From contig VUYT01000018.1 of NCBI GenBank assembly GCA_008802785.1, forward strand, positions 344,145-408,144: DNA of 64,000 nucleotides, in the 5' to 3' direction. Each line of letters starts with the position of its first letter. Position 1 is the first letter of the stretch. Positions 11,898-24,100 of this stretch are shown here, piece by piece. The position numbers were made by a program, and so were the translations under genes. The DNA comes from Symmetrospora coprosmae (taxonomy: Eukaryota > Basidiomycota > Cystobasidiomycetes > Symmetrosporaceae). The notes under the pieces were generated by a model that did not search any database, was not told the origin of the DNA, and saw only the letters and a program-made list of their open reading frames with translations.

Positions 11898-12154
11898 GCG
11901 CACTTGATCATGCGAGAAGGGCAGCAGGGAGGGTTGGGCATTCACTGCTAGAATACAGTCAGTATGAGTAGATGAAGTATGCTGTTGTGCAAGAGCGGCT
12001 GCTAGCGCGTGGACGGAGTCGCCAGCTATTGCGGGTTTGGTCCTGAACACAGGCACAGAGCGTGCGCGATGACGCCTTATAATGCGGATTTGATACACTG
12101 TCAACGCTGGTACTGCTACACGATTGATGCATCCCTACCACCGAGTACACATCG

Positions 12155-14051
12155 TCACTGCTGCATGGCCGCTGACTGCTGTTGTTGTGCCGCCTGCGCC
12201 GCTGCCATCCTCCTCTTGATGAAGTCACGGATGGTGATATGGCCCTCGAGCGTGACGAAAAACTTACGAATCTCTGGCGTCCCTTCCCACGTGACGACGC
12301 CGAGCTGCCGGGCATAGTTGAGGACGAGCTCGTAGTCGGCCTGGGTGCGAAAGTCCTCGTAGAAGTACCCTTCGCTCCCTGCGACTCTGTTCTTCTCCAT
12401 CTCCCACAGCCGGATCTGGTCGACGACCGTGGGCGGGAGCAAGGGTGTCTGCTTGCGCATCTGCGGGTGCGCGTGCGTCGACAGGTACGCGACGACCTGT
12501 GCGGCCGTGATGCCGTTGCTCAGGGCCGACTTTATGCTCTCGCGCGTAATCATGCCGATGACGAGGTTTGGGAAGCGCGATTTGAAGGTGAGGAACAGGT
12601 TGAGCACGGCAATCTGCAGAGGGTTGGACGTGTAGGCGTAGACGCGGTAGTTGGTCTCGAGGACGATGAAGCCTTGCTCTTGGGAGGAGGCTGACGAGGG
12701 CGCCGCAGCAGCGCCTCCTGCTGCTGTTGCCAGCTTGGCGGCGCCATTCGGGCCAGTGCTTGAGTCTGGGTTCACGAGTGGGGGAGCGTTGCTGGTGAGG
12801 GTTGTTGCCAACCGGGTAGGGTAGAAGGAATCGGTGGTCTGGCAAGGCGGGGAATGAAGGCCGGGTCAGCCAAGGTCGACGGATAGCGATACCTGCAACA
12901 CTATAGATATGCGATACTCACATCCTTCGAGTAGACCAAGCCGTAGTCTTTCAGGTCGTTGAGCATGACGATCTGAGTCCGGGTCAGGTTGGACGTCGAG
13001 TAGGCCTGTGAATGGGTGGAGCATGCGGATCTCAGCACGTATGCTGCCAGTCTTGTGTCTCGTGGCCACGGAGAGGACCCACCCTGCCCAACTCCAGACT
13101 GCCGAGCATGAACAAGAATGCCATGACTTCGACCGTGTCCATGCCTTTCTCCTCGCTGAGACCGAGGTAGCGCATGAGCAAGCCCCAGAGCTGCGTGTTG
13201 ACGTCCTCGAGGAGGAACTGGAAGCCCTTGCTCGTGATCTTGAGGTTCCCCGCGGTCGCCGTGCGCTCCGTGCCGGACATGAGGCCGGACGTGCGGAGCA
13301 TCTCGAGGACGGAAGGGGAAGGGCGGTGCGAGAAGGACGCGCTCGACCCGACGAGGTAGTGCAGGATCGTCTCCCACGAGTCGTTGGCGTACCGGTCGAG
13401 GAAGGCCACGTCGATGTCCACGCCGTCGCTAGCCGTGCGAGGCACGCTGAGCGGGATCCCAAACGAGTTGTGCGAGCCGCCGCCGGTGAGTGCGCGCTTG
13501 AGCGACTTCTGGAAGTTGACGTTCAGGCTGTATTCGGGGCCCTGCTCGAGAATGTGCAGCCGGCGGAGGGCCTGGATTGCGAGGTCCATCTGTCTGCAGA
13601 GGGTCGAGGGGGGAGACACGGGGAGCGCGGCAAAGCAGCAGGAGGCAGGAGCATGTTCGTTACTTCTTGTTCGACATCGGCTGCTTTTACAAAGGGTGAC
13701 AAGAGCTGCGGGAGCAGGACGGGGAAAGGAGAGAACCCACCTCCTGCCTTCGCTCCTGCGGCTGAACCACTGCTCGACCATCCCTTGGTCCAGACCGCCT
13801 CCACCGGACTTTGCTGCATCGCCAAAGTCGATCCAGAGCATGTTCATCACGATCTGGCGGGCCAGGACGGGGAGCAGGCGGAAGATGGACAGGCCTGAAG
13901 AAGGGCTGGCATACAGTCGTGCTAGAGTGGTTGCTGGCAGACGGTCCAGGTAGGAGTAGATGGCAGAGGTGGAAGCTGTCTCGCCGGCTGCTTTGCTCGG
14001 GGCTGCTGGAGCCGTCAGGGCGACCCAGGCAGAGGAGGCCATATCGGACAC
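12155..14051 (-). CDS. TFB2: TFIIH core subunit TFB2/p52
   Basis: Four exons on the minus strand: 14051-13741, 13593-13083, 13005-12922, 12838-12155; 529 residues. The N-terminus holds the p52 signature (YLDRLPATTLARLYASPSS, IFRLLPVLARQIVMNMLW). The middle has VLEMLRTSGLM, GFQFLLEDVNTQLWGLLMRY and MAFLFMLGSLELG. The C-terminus, FYPTRLATTLTS, then FIVLETNYRVYAYTS and VVDQIRLWEMEKNRV, matches the region that contacts p8/TFB5. Tfb2 anchors and stimulates the XPB/Ssl2 ATPase in transcription and nucleotide excision repair. The start is MSDMASS; the second Met, three codons on, is also possible. It shares a divergent promoter with NUF2. Confidence 0.94.
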
Positions 14052-14676
14052 TTGCTGCGGCTTTACGTGTATAGTGAGAGATGTGGAGGGACACGCATTA
14101 TCGTCAGTGTGTGCTCATCTCTGGCGTGAATGCGTTGAGAGAGAGAATGCGCTCAGAGGAGGATTGTGGGATCAGCCTGACGTGCAAAAATACTCAATGT
14201 TCTGCATCGAGCTTCCCTCCTCCGAGGAGGAAGGAGAATGCCCCTAAGCAGTCTAACATGCTATTAATCGGTATGTGATTTTCATCGTGTGTGTGTGTGT
14301 GTGGGTGGGTGTGTGTGTGTATGCGGTTGCCCTGTTCTGCGCAGCCGAAAAGCCTTATAGGCTGGCTGCTCACCTGATGAGAGCGGTGAGCGATGAGGAG
14401 GATCACACCAGCATTGGCACTACTATCGCTATCGCCAGCTGGCCATTGTCGTCATCGTCGTCGTCTTGATGGGATACTGCTGCTGCTATGCAGTGCTGTT
14501 CACGCCATATTATGGCCCATCGCTGCTATCTGAGGAGGGAGGGAGGAGGCAGAGGAGGAGCCGCCCCCACCCCTGCCCCTTCCCTTGTTGACAGGCCCGC
14601 CCGCACAGAGACAAGGGGCGCGACTTCGCCGCCGGATGGACGCAGCAGCAGTACAACAACGAGCAGCATAGCATAG
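14052..14676. promoter_or_regulatory. Divergent promoter region between TFB2 and NUF2
   Basis: 625 bases between two divergent start codons. It contains the GT microsatellite listed separately and a short GTC/TCG-rich patch near 14447-14466. No canonical TATA box was recognised. Confidence 0.5.
14288..14321. repeat. (GT)n microsatellite
   Basis: A GT dinucleotide run with a central GGGTGGG interruption in the TFB2-NUF2 intergenic region. Simple repeat, probably polymorphic. Confidence 0.9.
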
Positions 14677-16439
14677 ATGGCCACCTTCCCGACCCTGTCC
14701 ACCCCAGAGATCCTCTCTGTCCTCTCCGAGATCAACTGCCCCGTCCCGCCAGAGTTGGACGTGGACCGCCCCACGAGCAAGGGCGTCTCGGCCGTGTACT
14801 GGTGGTTCTGGGAGTACACGACGACGATAGCCCCGCAGGATGCCAAAGAGGCGACAGACGCCTACATGGAGAATGTCCTCAACCAGGGGAACGGCGAGGT
14901 CGAGATGTACGGGGAAGGCCTCCAGCTGGGAATCCAGTTTGAGACTCTGTGAGTGGAGGGAGGGTTGCTCGTCGAGGTGGACAAGCGCAGAGGGGGGCAG
15001 AGGATGGCGCCTGCTAGAAGTCGCAACCGTGCTGGCTCGGCGCAGGTCATTGCGACCGCCTGCTGCATCCCCTGCGACTCCCGCTGCACAGTCCCCCACG
15101 CCACGACGCGTCCACCCGCCACACACACTCGTATACAAACAAGCTCGCCCATGTGCTGAAGAACAAGAGCTGACAGCCGGCTGTGCGCTCAACATCCTCA
15201 GAAAGCAGATGATGACCTGGGCCATGCTCGACGACTTCACCCTGCGCGACCTCCGGGATCCCATGGCCCCACGGGTGCGCAAGATCCTCTCGGCCCTCAT
15301 CAACTTCCACCTCTTTTCGCGCGAGCAGGAACCCCTCATCGAGGGCCTCGAGGACGCGCACCAGGCCGAGCTCGACGCGCAGCAGGCGACGGCCGAGGAG
15401 ATTGAGCGCTGGCACCGCAAGATTGACGACAAAAAAGCCCAGCTCGTCCGCGAGCGCGAGGAGGTCGAGCGCCTCGGCAAGGAGAACGAGGAGCGGCGCA
15501 TCAAGCTCGTCCGCTTGAAGGAGATGGAGGAGCCGACCGTGCTGCGCATGGAGACGGCAAAGCGCGAGCGGGGCACGCTGCAAGAGAAAATGGAAAACAT
15601 CACCATGGGCATCAAGCAGCACGACGGCGAGATTGCCCGGCTAAGGGGCAGGATCGTCCAGTCGCCGGACAGGGTCCGTCAGACGCTCAACGACATGGCC
15701 GCGAGCCTGCAGGCGCTCAAAGACGAGCTCGTCGAGGTCGACCGAAAAGCGCGCGAGCACGAGAGCCGCATCGCCGTCGCGCGCAAGTACGAGGGCGAGA
15801 TCGGGGGCACCATCAAGCTGCTCGACGAGTGGTCGTCCGAGCTCGCGCGCCTGAACGACATCTCGAGCCGCCTCTCGTCCCTCGTCGAGCAGCGCGACGC
15901 GTCGTCAGAGACCTTGTCCGAGCTCACGCTCCGGCACCAGCAGCTCGAGCGCAGGCTCCAGAGCACGGCCGAGCAGCTCGACAGGCAGGAATCGCTCGCG
16001 CAGACCAAGAAGCACCAGCTCCGCACAAAGACGGGGAAACTGCAGGAGCAGTACGAGACGCTCATGCTCGAGCGCGAAGGGATACAGGCGCAGCAGGAGC
16101 TAAAGGCAAAGGAGTGTCGCAAAGTCACGGAAGCTATCGAGGAGCTCACGAAGGCTGCGCATCAGGAGACGGATATTGCAAAAGCGGCTTTAAACGAATT
16201 GCGAGATGATGTTTGTGAGTGCCCTCCGTGTACGCGCGCGCTGTCGACGTTCTGCAGAGGAAGCCCGCTGACGGCCATCTATTCTGTCCGCTCGTAAACA
16301 GTGACGTATTCTGCCAAGTAAGTCAAAGCTATACGACCTCGCCTTCCGGGTCCTCATGCTGACAGGCCTTTCCCGCAGGCTCAACAAGGCCTTGGACAGC
16401 TTGAACGCCACTGTAGAACGGCCGTTTGGAGGCAGCTGA
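14677..16439 (+). CDS. NUF2: Kinetochore protein NUF2
   Basis: Four exons: 14677-14948, 15202-16214, 16302-16317 (16 nt), 16379-16439; 453 residues. The first about 150 residues have the Nuf2 calponin-homology features (FPTLSTPEILSVLSEINC, MMTWAMLDDFTLRDL, PRVRKILSALINFHLFSREQE). The remainder is a long heptad-rich coiled coil (Glu/Arg/Leu-rich) that would pair with NDC80. The protein is a member of the NDC80 complex and couples kinetochores to microtubules. The very short last exons complete a Ser/Asn-containing tail ending FGGS. The length is close to that of other fungal Nuf2 proteins. Confidence 0.93.
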
Positions 16440-16677
16440 TGGCTACGTGGGCTGCAGGATGTTTCGTTGCTCTTCGATATTTACTTGAGTAATAGTCAGA
16501 AGATCACTGTCGTTGTACTAGTATGATGTGGTTGAGGAGGGGTGGTCAAGGCGGACAAGCAAGTATGATGGATGCGTCATTCAGAACAAGGGCTCTAGAA
16601 GCGCGTGAGAGGAAGGGCGGCCTGGACGAGCTTTTCCCCTCCATCACACTGCACATTTGAGCATCGCAGCCCACATC

Positions 16678-18032
16678 ATGCCCGCACCAGCATTCATCAC
16701 GTCGATCCTGTCCAGGTTCCCGGTCGTCGAGTACCCGGAGGAGCCCTGCTATCCTCCGAGTGCCTCCAGCTCCTCCAGCTCGTCCACCACCACGGCGCCA
16801 TACTCGTCGAGCGCGCCGGAGCACCCGACCTTCTGGCTGTACGGCCCGGGCGTCAACAATGAGCGCGAGAGCTTTGACGTAGAGTGTCTGCGCTTGCAGG
16901 CTGAGGCCGTGTTTGCGGGGATTGAGACGCGGACGCGCTGGCTCGACACGGCTGAGGGAGCGCCGGGTGGTGCGTTGCCCGTCCCTTCTGCCAGGCTGTT
17001 CCGCATTGCGGATGCGAGGAGGCGCATGCAGGCCGCAAGCAGGCGCTGATCCTTGCGCTCTTGTGTGTGCTTCGTGCGCCGTCTTCCCATCATGCAGCCA
17101 CCTTGCCGGCTCTGCACTTGCCCAACGGAGACCTCCTGCCTGCTGGTGCGATATCGGCCTGGATCGCAAAGAACGGCCCGAACGCAACAGGATCGCAGCA
17201 CGGCAGGGAGAAGGATGGCTACACGGTCGACGGCGAGGACAAGGCTGCCGACGCTGGTGCTGCTGCTGGTGCCGAAAAGACGGATCAGCAGGAGAATGTG
17301 TCTCTGCAGGCGCGGACATATACGAGCTTGGTGGAGAGCAAACTGCAGCCTGCCCTGGTGCGGCTCCCCGTCAGCGCGTCTGCAACAAGTCAGTACCGGA
17401 CTGACGTGCTTTATCCTGACCGATGGTCATTTGCTCGACCAGCTCGCGCACCTCTTCCTCGTCCCGCACATCTACGACAGCCTCACCACCCCTCTGTACT
17501 TCCCACAAACGCGCGCACGAGGCACGCCCGAGCACCCCGCTCTGCCGCTCCTGACGCGGTATGCCCATTCAGCGCTCTCGTACTCTCGAAAGCTCGAGAT
17601 GCAGGCCGAGCTCGCAAAGGCGCTCAGCCCGGGCAGTGCCGGTGCAAGCGGAAGCGGGAGTGGGGTCGGAAACTGGTTTGGCCGGGGAGGGCCGAAGCTC
17701 GACCTCGAGGATGTGCAGCGCCAAGGAGAGGAGTGTATCGACCTCCTAGCGGCCAAGCTGGAGAACGAAGGTCGCGGCTGGTTCTTCGGCACCGAGTGAG
17801 CGGTCCCTGGAGCGCTTGCCCCCCTGTGACTTGCGGACGCGAAGGAGCTGACCTCCTTGTATCGCACAGACAAGCGACAAAGCTCGACGCGATCCTGTAC
17901 GCCAACCTCCACATCGCATACATCCTCCACGAGCCAAAGATGGGCGCAGGCAACCCGTACCGCCGGAAACTGGAAAAGCACCCCGAGCTTTTCAGATGGG
18001 TAAAGCGCGTTCACAAGGACTACTTCTCGTAA
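16678..18032 (+). CDS. Metaxin-like subunit of the SAM complex
   Basis: Four exons: 16678-16969, 17098-17357, 17443-17795, 17870-18032; 355 residues. The N-terminal thioredoxin/Tom37-like part reads FWLYGPG, then FDVECLRLQAEAVFAG and GATLPALHLPNGDLLP. The C-terminal GST-C-like helical part includes LLTRYAHSALSYSRKLEMQ, DLLAAKLENEGRGWFFG and LDAILYANLHIAYILHEP, ending HKDYFS. This matches metaxin/Sam35-Sam37 proteins, which help insert beta-barrel proteins in the mitochondrial outer membrane. I cannot decide between SAM35 and SAM37 orthology. A low-complexity Ser/Thr insert after residue 25 and an acidic Ala-rich insert in the middle look lineage-specific. Confidence 0.75.
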
Positions 18033-18179
18033 TTCGCGGATCTGCTGGTACCATCGTAAGCGCATGTACATAATCGCCCAAGAAGCCTCTGAAGCAGCGC
18101 AATACTTGCATTCGTAATCGTAGTCGTTTCTCGAGCCTTTCTATAGAGTGACACCGCAGCACGCGTTCTACCGTTCCAT

Positions 18180-21100
18180 CTACCAGAACGAGCACCATCC
18201 CAAATAAGCAGCACTAAGTACGAACGGGTCGGTCGCCTGCAGGATCAAGCGCGCCACCTGCTCCTCGACAGACAGCGGCTGGTCCCCGCCAAACTCTTTA
18301 CCCTCGAGCTTTGCCCGAGCCCGCTTGACGACCTTTTGCGCCTTGGGCGAGAGCTCCGTCACAGCCTTCTCGACGACACTCTCGGTCTTTCGGCGCCGCA
18401 TGTGGTGCGTGCCCACCTGGGCGAGCGGGGTATCGTCCGAGTCGTGCTCCTTCTCGCCTGCTGTGACTCCGGTACCCGCATTCGCAGCTGCAGTCCCACT
18501 GCCACTGCCGCTACCGCCGCTTGCTCGATTGTGCTCCAGCTGACGCGGATTGAGAATGAGGTGCTGCACGAGCGGGTCGTGCAGGTACGCGGAGAAGACG
18601 GCTTCGATCGACTCCTTGTTCTCCCGCAGGATGCTCAGGGTCTGCTGCGAACACAACCGGAAGACGCCTTCCACGCCCGTGGGGCCTAGACACTTAATCA
18701 TCTGGCGAGTCAAGCGGAAAGGCATGCGCTGTGCTCGGCAGGCTTGTCAGCGCGCGCTCAACGCAAGTCAACAAGTATGAGAGGCGCCTCACCTCGGGGA
18801 AGCTGTCGCGCTCCATAGCCTGCTCGAAGCAATCGCCAAAGTCGATTTGGACTGCCGCATTACCCCAGTTTACGGTCAGCAAAGCGAGAGTCCGTGACGC
18901 GTGTAGGGTCATGCTCGAGCTCACCAGCTTCGCCGCTGACACGGTCTTGTAGAACATTGGAAGGGTGCCGGCTGCCAAATAGACGGGAATCAGGGCTGTC
19001 CTCACCACGCCTAGCCAGAAAATGGTTGCGTACTCTCCAAGCCCGAGCAGATGACCGACCATGCTGGTCGTAGCCAGACTCCTCGCATAAGCTGCTCGCC
19101 GCTCAAGCCACGAAGCGGCCGACTCGCTCTTCTTCCAGAGCACCGCAGCGAGCTCATCGCCTTTGGTCGCGTCCAGCGCCAACTCGAATGCTTCCACCGC
19201 CTGCATGGACGTAAGCGTGCCTTTCGTCATGCCTGGGGCGTGCTGGCCAATGAGCTTGAGCTCGAGATCCATTGGCACCCCGGTAACTTTGCGCTGTTGC
19301 CGGCAGATCGCCTGGAGGGTATCGCCGCGCTGATACCATGACACCAGCCCTGCACGGTGATACAAGGCGGGAATGTCAGAAGTGAGCATGACGACATCGT
19401 GTTGTTGACACTCACCCGCCGTGTGGCTTAGCGGCATCACAGCAAAGCGGACGACTGCAGTATCCGATGACACCGTCAGCTCGCGTACGAACTTGCCAAC
19501 GCTGAGCAGACACTCTGGGCGTACTTCGTAAGTGTCGCTTGACTGCATCCTGGTTAGCACCCAGCAGCGAATTGACAAGGGCGAACTGCGAAAAGGAGGA
19601 GGGGAATATCAGCATGCTCTAGCCAAGCTCCGAATGCACGCCTCGACCCACCATCTGCCCGCATCTCTCATCCAGGCGGAGATCCTCCCGAGGCTTGAGC
19701 AAGAACATGTACGACTTGCCGTCGCTCGCCAGCATCTGGATCTTCCTCGGCCGCTGCTTCGAGCTCAGCACCTCGACTCGCGATCTGATCCGGGTGATGC
19801 AGATGTCGGCGCCTTCGTGTGCCTGTCGAAGGTATGTTCCCGGCACGGAGAACCTCCAGTTCTTCTTTGCTGCCAGCGGGGGCGAGGCATCCGCCAGGTC
19901 GAACGCAAGCGGGGCATCCTTTACGGCTGCCGATAGCACACGGTGCACGTCGTGCCACAACTTCCAGGTCTTGCTGAGCTCCTTGTCACTTCCGCTGCGG
20001 ACCGTCTTCTTCCCTTGCTCTCGAGCCAGTTTGATGGCAGCAGAGTACCGCACGACAAAGTCACACTCCGCCGCTGTCTCGGGACGCTCGAGCGCTGCGC
20101 AAGTCTCTTCGAGAAGGTTTACCATCCCTTCGACGTCTGCTCGCCGGTTTATCAGCCTAGAATACCACAACCCTCCTCCACTTCAGAGCTACTCACTCCT
20201 GCCCTCGCTGTCGTTGAAGATGAACTTGGCTCCGCGCTCAACGGCACCGAGAACTACCTCTTCCCATGTCATGGACGTCCTGATCAACTCCTTGTTCAGG
20301 AGAAGAGCCTCTTGCACGAGCTCTTCGTCGTATAGTCGCATCAGGTCGAGCAGCTTCTTTGCGATCTGTGCACGCTCCTTGTTAGGGAATTGTGCCACCG
20401 AGGACAGAGTCGCGAGCATGGTGTGCGGATGAGCCCGAGATAGGTGCTTCATGTGCGTTTCGATGATGGCCTGGAAGCGTCGATGAGGGTAGTTAAGCTG
20501 TGCTGCCAATTGAGGTATCGCCTCCATCCAGCAGTCCATGCTTAGCGTGTTGAGAGCCTGACCGCAAAGGGTCAGCGCAAGCACCCGCCAACAACCGTGA
20601 AGTGGGCAGCAGGTGTTGTCATACCTTCTCAGCAGCCACGGCAACCTCCTTGTGACTGCCATACTTGATCATGCAGGTCAGAATCCCAAGGACATCTTGC
20701 AGTGGGTAGTCGTTCTTTGCCTTATGGATGATCTGGACGTAGCACTCGATGATCGAGACGGCTAGAGCGATGATCTCCTCGACAGGCGTGCCGGCTTCCA
20801 TGCGCTCCCGTTGCTCGATCAAGGCGAGGTTGATGCTGGCGAGCTTGCGGTACGCTTTGACAGTCGGCAGGAACTCCACTGAGCGCTCGTAGCAGATCTG
20901 AGCCTCGGTCAATGAGGACTGGAGATAAGGCAGGCAGGTACTCAGTAGGGCAAAGCGGAAGGGTTCGTCCGAGCTACTCGTCACTCACCACGTCCGGTCC
21001 TGACACGAGATCTGCCAGGGTTTGCATAGTTCGGCCAAGCGTGCCCTTTTCCTCCTCAATCTTCTCAACGACTGCGGCGGTCTGCCGAGGGAGTCTCGCC

Positions 21101-24100
21101 ATGTAGTTGACGCGGGTGCCTAACCGGGCCACCAGCTGACGAAGGCCTTCAATAGCCCGGTCCTTGTCGCCAAAGGCATTGACGAGTCGGCAACGCTCAA
21201 GTGTAAATCCGGGCCATTCATCCTCGGCCTATCCGGTAACGGGAAGCATCAGCATACACTGATTCTCGAGAACCCGCACGCAAGAGGAGGCAGCCCACAA
21301 TGACGGAGACGTCCAAAGGGTCAGCGCCCTGTCCGCCTAGTACTTGCTGCTGCACCTTGAATGCCAGGTCCTTCCGGCCAGCTTTGCGACAAAGGCGAGT
21401 GTACTTGGTCATCGATCTGACATGCTCTGCAGGCGGAATAGCGAGAGACTGCACTCGAAGGCATCGCTGCATGACTTCCTGTTCTTTCTGAAGATTGTTC
21501 AGACGTATTGACCAGCGCTCTTTGATGAGGCTCCGCTCTTTTTCGTTGGTCATGGTCCGGTATGAGCCTCTGCGAAAGTGTAGGGTTGGTCAGCAAGGCG
21601 CTAGAACAGACGCCACAGGCGCAGCTTACGCTTCCTCCAACTCCATGAGCAGCTGGGTTCTGACCAAGACGTCATAGCCTCGACCGGTCCGCGTGGCGCC
21701 AGCGAGAACTTTGGGAAGACATTCGCGAATCAGCATCCAGCCGTTTCCCTTTCTGCGCAGAGTGCTTGCTTACCCAGCTCGGAGCAAAGGACATCCCGGG
21801 CCTGGTCAATGAGCCCGGCTGCCGATGCAATATCGTCACGGGATGTGGCCAATGCAGCGGCGTAGAATTCCCGCTCTGGCTGTACCAGCCGTCCGACGGC
21901 CTCTCCGAGCCTTTCGAACCTCCCTGCGCTCCACGATGCAGAAGCCACGAGTGGTGCTACAGCCTTGACCAGATCTGCGCTGTGCTCCTGCTTATCCGCA
22001 TAGTCCAGCAAGATGTCCCACTCTTGCAGGGCATGCAACGAGCGGAGAACACCTTTGCTTGCTTCGGCATCTTTAGGGTTGACCAGAAGCGCTTCATCGT
22101 ATGCCTTCAGCGTAGCTTCCCATTGACCAAGCTCGGCATATTGGGTGACCTGCCTGGAGGTGAGCTCCAGGAGACCAAGTGCATGATCGGGCTCCCGTGT
22201 CTGGAAAGCCTGATGTATCGAGAGTAGATCCTCCACAACGGACTCATCCTGCAGCTCTTCCCACTCGAGCTCGGCATATCGCATCGCTCGATGGTGAAAC
22301 TTGCGGTCCATAGCGCAGTTCTTCCGCAACCGCGCAGACACGGCCAACTCGACGCCCATTCGACTCATGAAATCGATCAAGCTGGCAGATCGCGTGCAGA
22401 TTAGCTGATGTACGTAGCGGGACAGCTGAACCGCATAGCGGCTTACTCAAGAAGCGTGTCGTGCACTTCTGGCGCCGCGGATGTGGCCAGAATCGCCGAT
22501 AGGTGCTCGACAATCTGTGCCTTGGAAGTATCCGTGAGATCGACCCAGGCGGCGTAGGTGGCGTAGTAAAGGAGATTGCGCTGTAGCTGGGAGTAAGACT
22601 CTGCAACAGAGGCGCATACCCTGACCTGCACCGAGTTATCAGTCTCCGCAGAAGGAGACCGCTCTGGAGGCAGTCATGACTTACATGGTGATTGCAGGTC
22701 ATGCGAATTACACGCGAGCAAAGTCCGCCCAGCCAGGCGAGCCAGTCTTCTTTCGAGAGATTCGCGACGGTAGGTGGCACAAAGGCAGCGGCGAAGGCAA
22801 CTGGGTCAAGGTCCAGCACGATCGGCTCGCCCTCCCTGGCTTTTCGTCTAACATCGCGAACGGAGGGGACTGTTAATCATTTGTTCGTATGACGTCATCC
22901 CTGCCAGGCATCGGACCGCTTACCTGGGTTCGACAAGCCTACCAGAGCCTTCGATGTAGTCCAGGAAGTAAGGGTGGTCCCAGATACAGAAAGCGAGCTG
23001 CCGCTCGAAGGCATGTAGAAAGGGCATGGAGTCCCTGCCACACTCCTTGGCGATAGAGCAGATGGTTCGGGTTGCCTGTTCAACGGTCTCGCCTTGCTTT
23101 GTGAGCTTGACGAGTACGGGCATCACTCTGGAGAGCTGCGGCGGCATATAGATGTTGCTTGAGAGGATCACCAGCGTCTCCAATGCAAGGTGCTGGGTGG
23201 GCAGAGAGGGCCGCTGCAGAGCCTCAACTACCGCTGGCACGGTGATGGCTGCCCACTCGCGTAGGATTGAGGGTTGACTCTGGATGAAGCGAAGGATGGC
23301 CAGCGACGTTGCTTCGGAAGTGTCCGGGTCTTGCAGCGAAGCAGCCATCTTTGGGAAGACGGTCCGAAGACCAAGGCGGAAGCAGCCCTTAACCGCCTTT
23401 GCGATGCTGGTAATGCAGTTGACAATGCAGCTGGAGGGCTCCAGTCCATCGTGCCATCGGTCCGACAAGAGACGCAGGATTCGATCCATGTGCTCCTCCA
23501 TCCGCCAGTCGACCTCGAGGGCAAAATTGCCGAGGGACGAGATGTAGAAGCAGACGGTCTCTGCGTCGAGGTCGGCATCGGCGATGCAGTCATAGAAGCG
23601 GCCGATGATGGAGTTGATGTAATGCAGCGAGCGCTTGTTACTGGTCTCATATCGGAAAATGCGCACGAGTGCATCGCAGACCTGAGCGGAAATATCACAC
23701 GTTAGCAGTCATCGGTGCCATACCGACATCAATCCGGTCTTACGCACCGGGAAGTGAAGATGCGCTAGGCTGGCGTCACGCCAGATTGCCAATAACTGAT
23801 TAAGGATGTTGTCCGCGACCCAGAGTGGCAGCGCTAGGCGGACTTCGACAGGATCGTTGAAGGCAATGAGGCCATGCTCGAGCTTCTCAGAATTTCCCGC
23901 CGACTCGTCTGGGACGCTTGAGACTTTCTCGAATAATTTGTCAGCTACGTCGAGGGCTGAAATGGCTGGCTTCGAAGCTCCGAGCATGCCAAGACACTTT
24001 ACGACCTGCCTTCGTGCGATAGTGTCGGTCTCGTTCGTCAGGTGACCGATCAGCAATTCGATGTGAATCTCCCGCTGCGGCGCAATCTCAGCCATGCATG

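Noticed and set aside
13008-13898. 296-codon + strand frame opposite TFB2
   Set aside because: Antisense shadow of clearly conserved TFB2 exons and introns.
18841-19033. Apparent loss of the TOR catalytic loop (frame reads GLGEYATIFW)
   Set aside because: The uninterrupted frame reads through an intron. Splicing 19033-18972 and 18924-18852 restores GLGDRHPSN and IDFGD, so the kinase is not degenerate.
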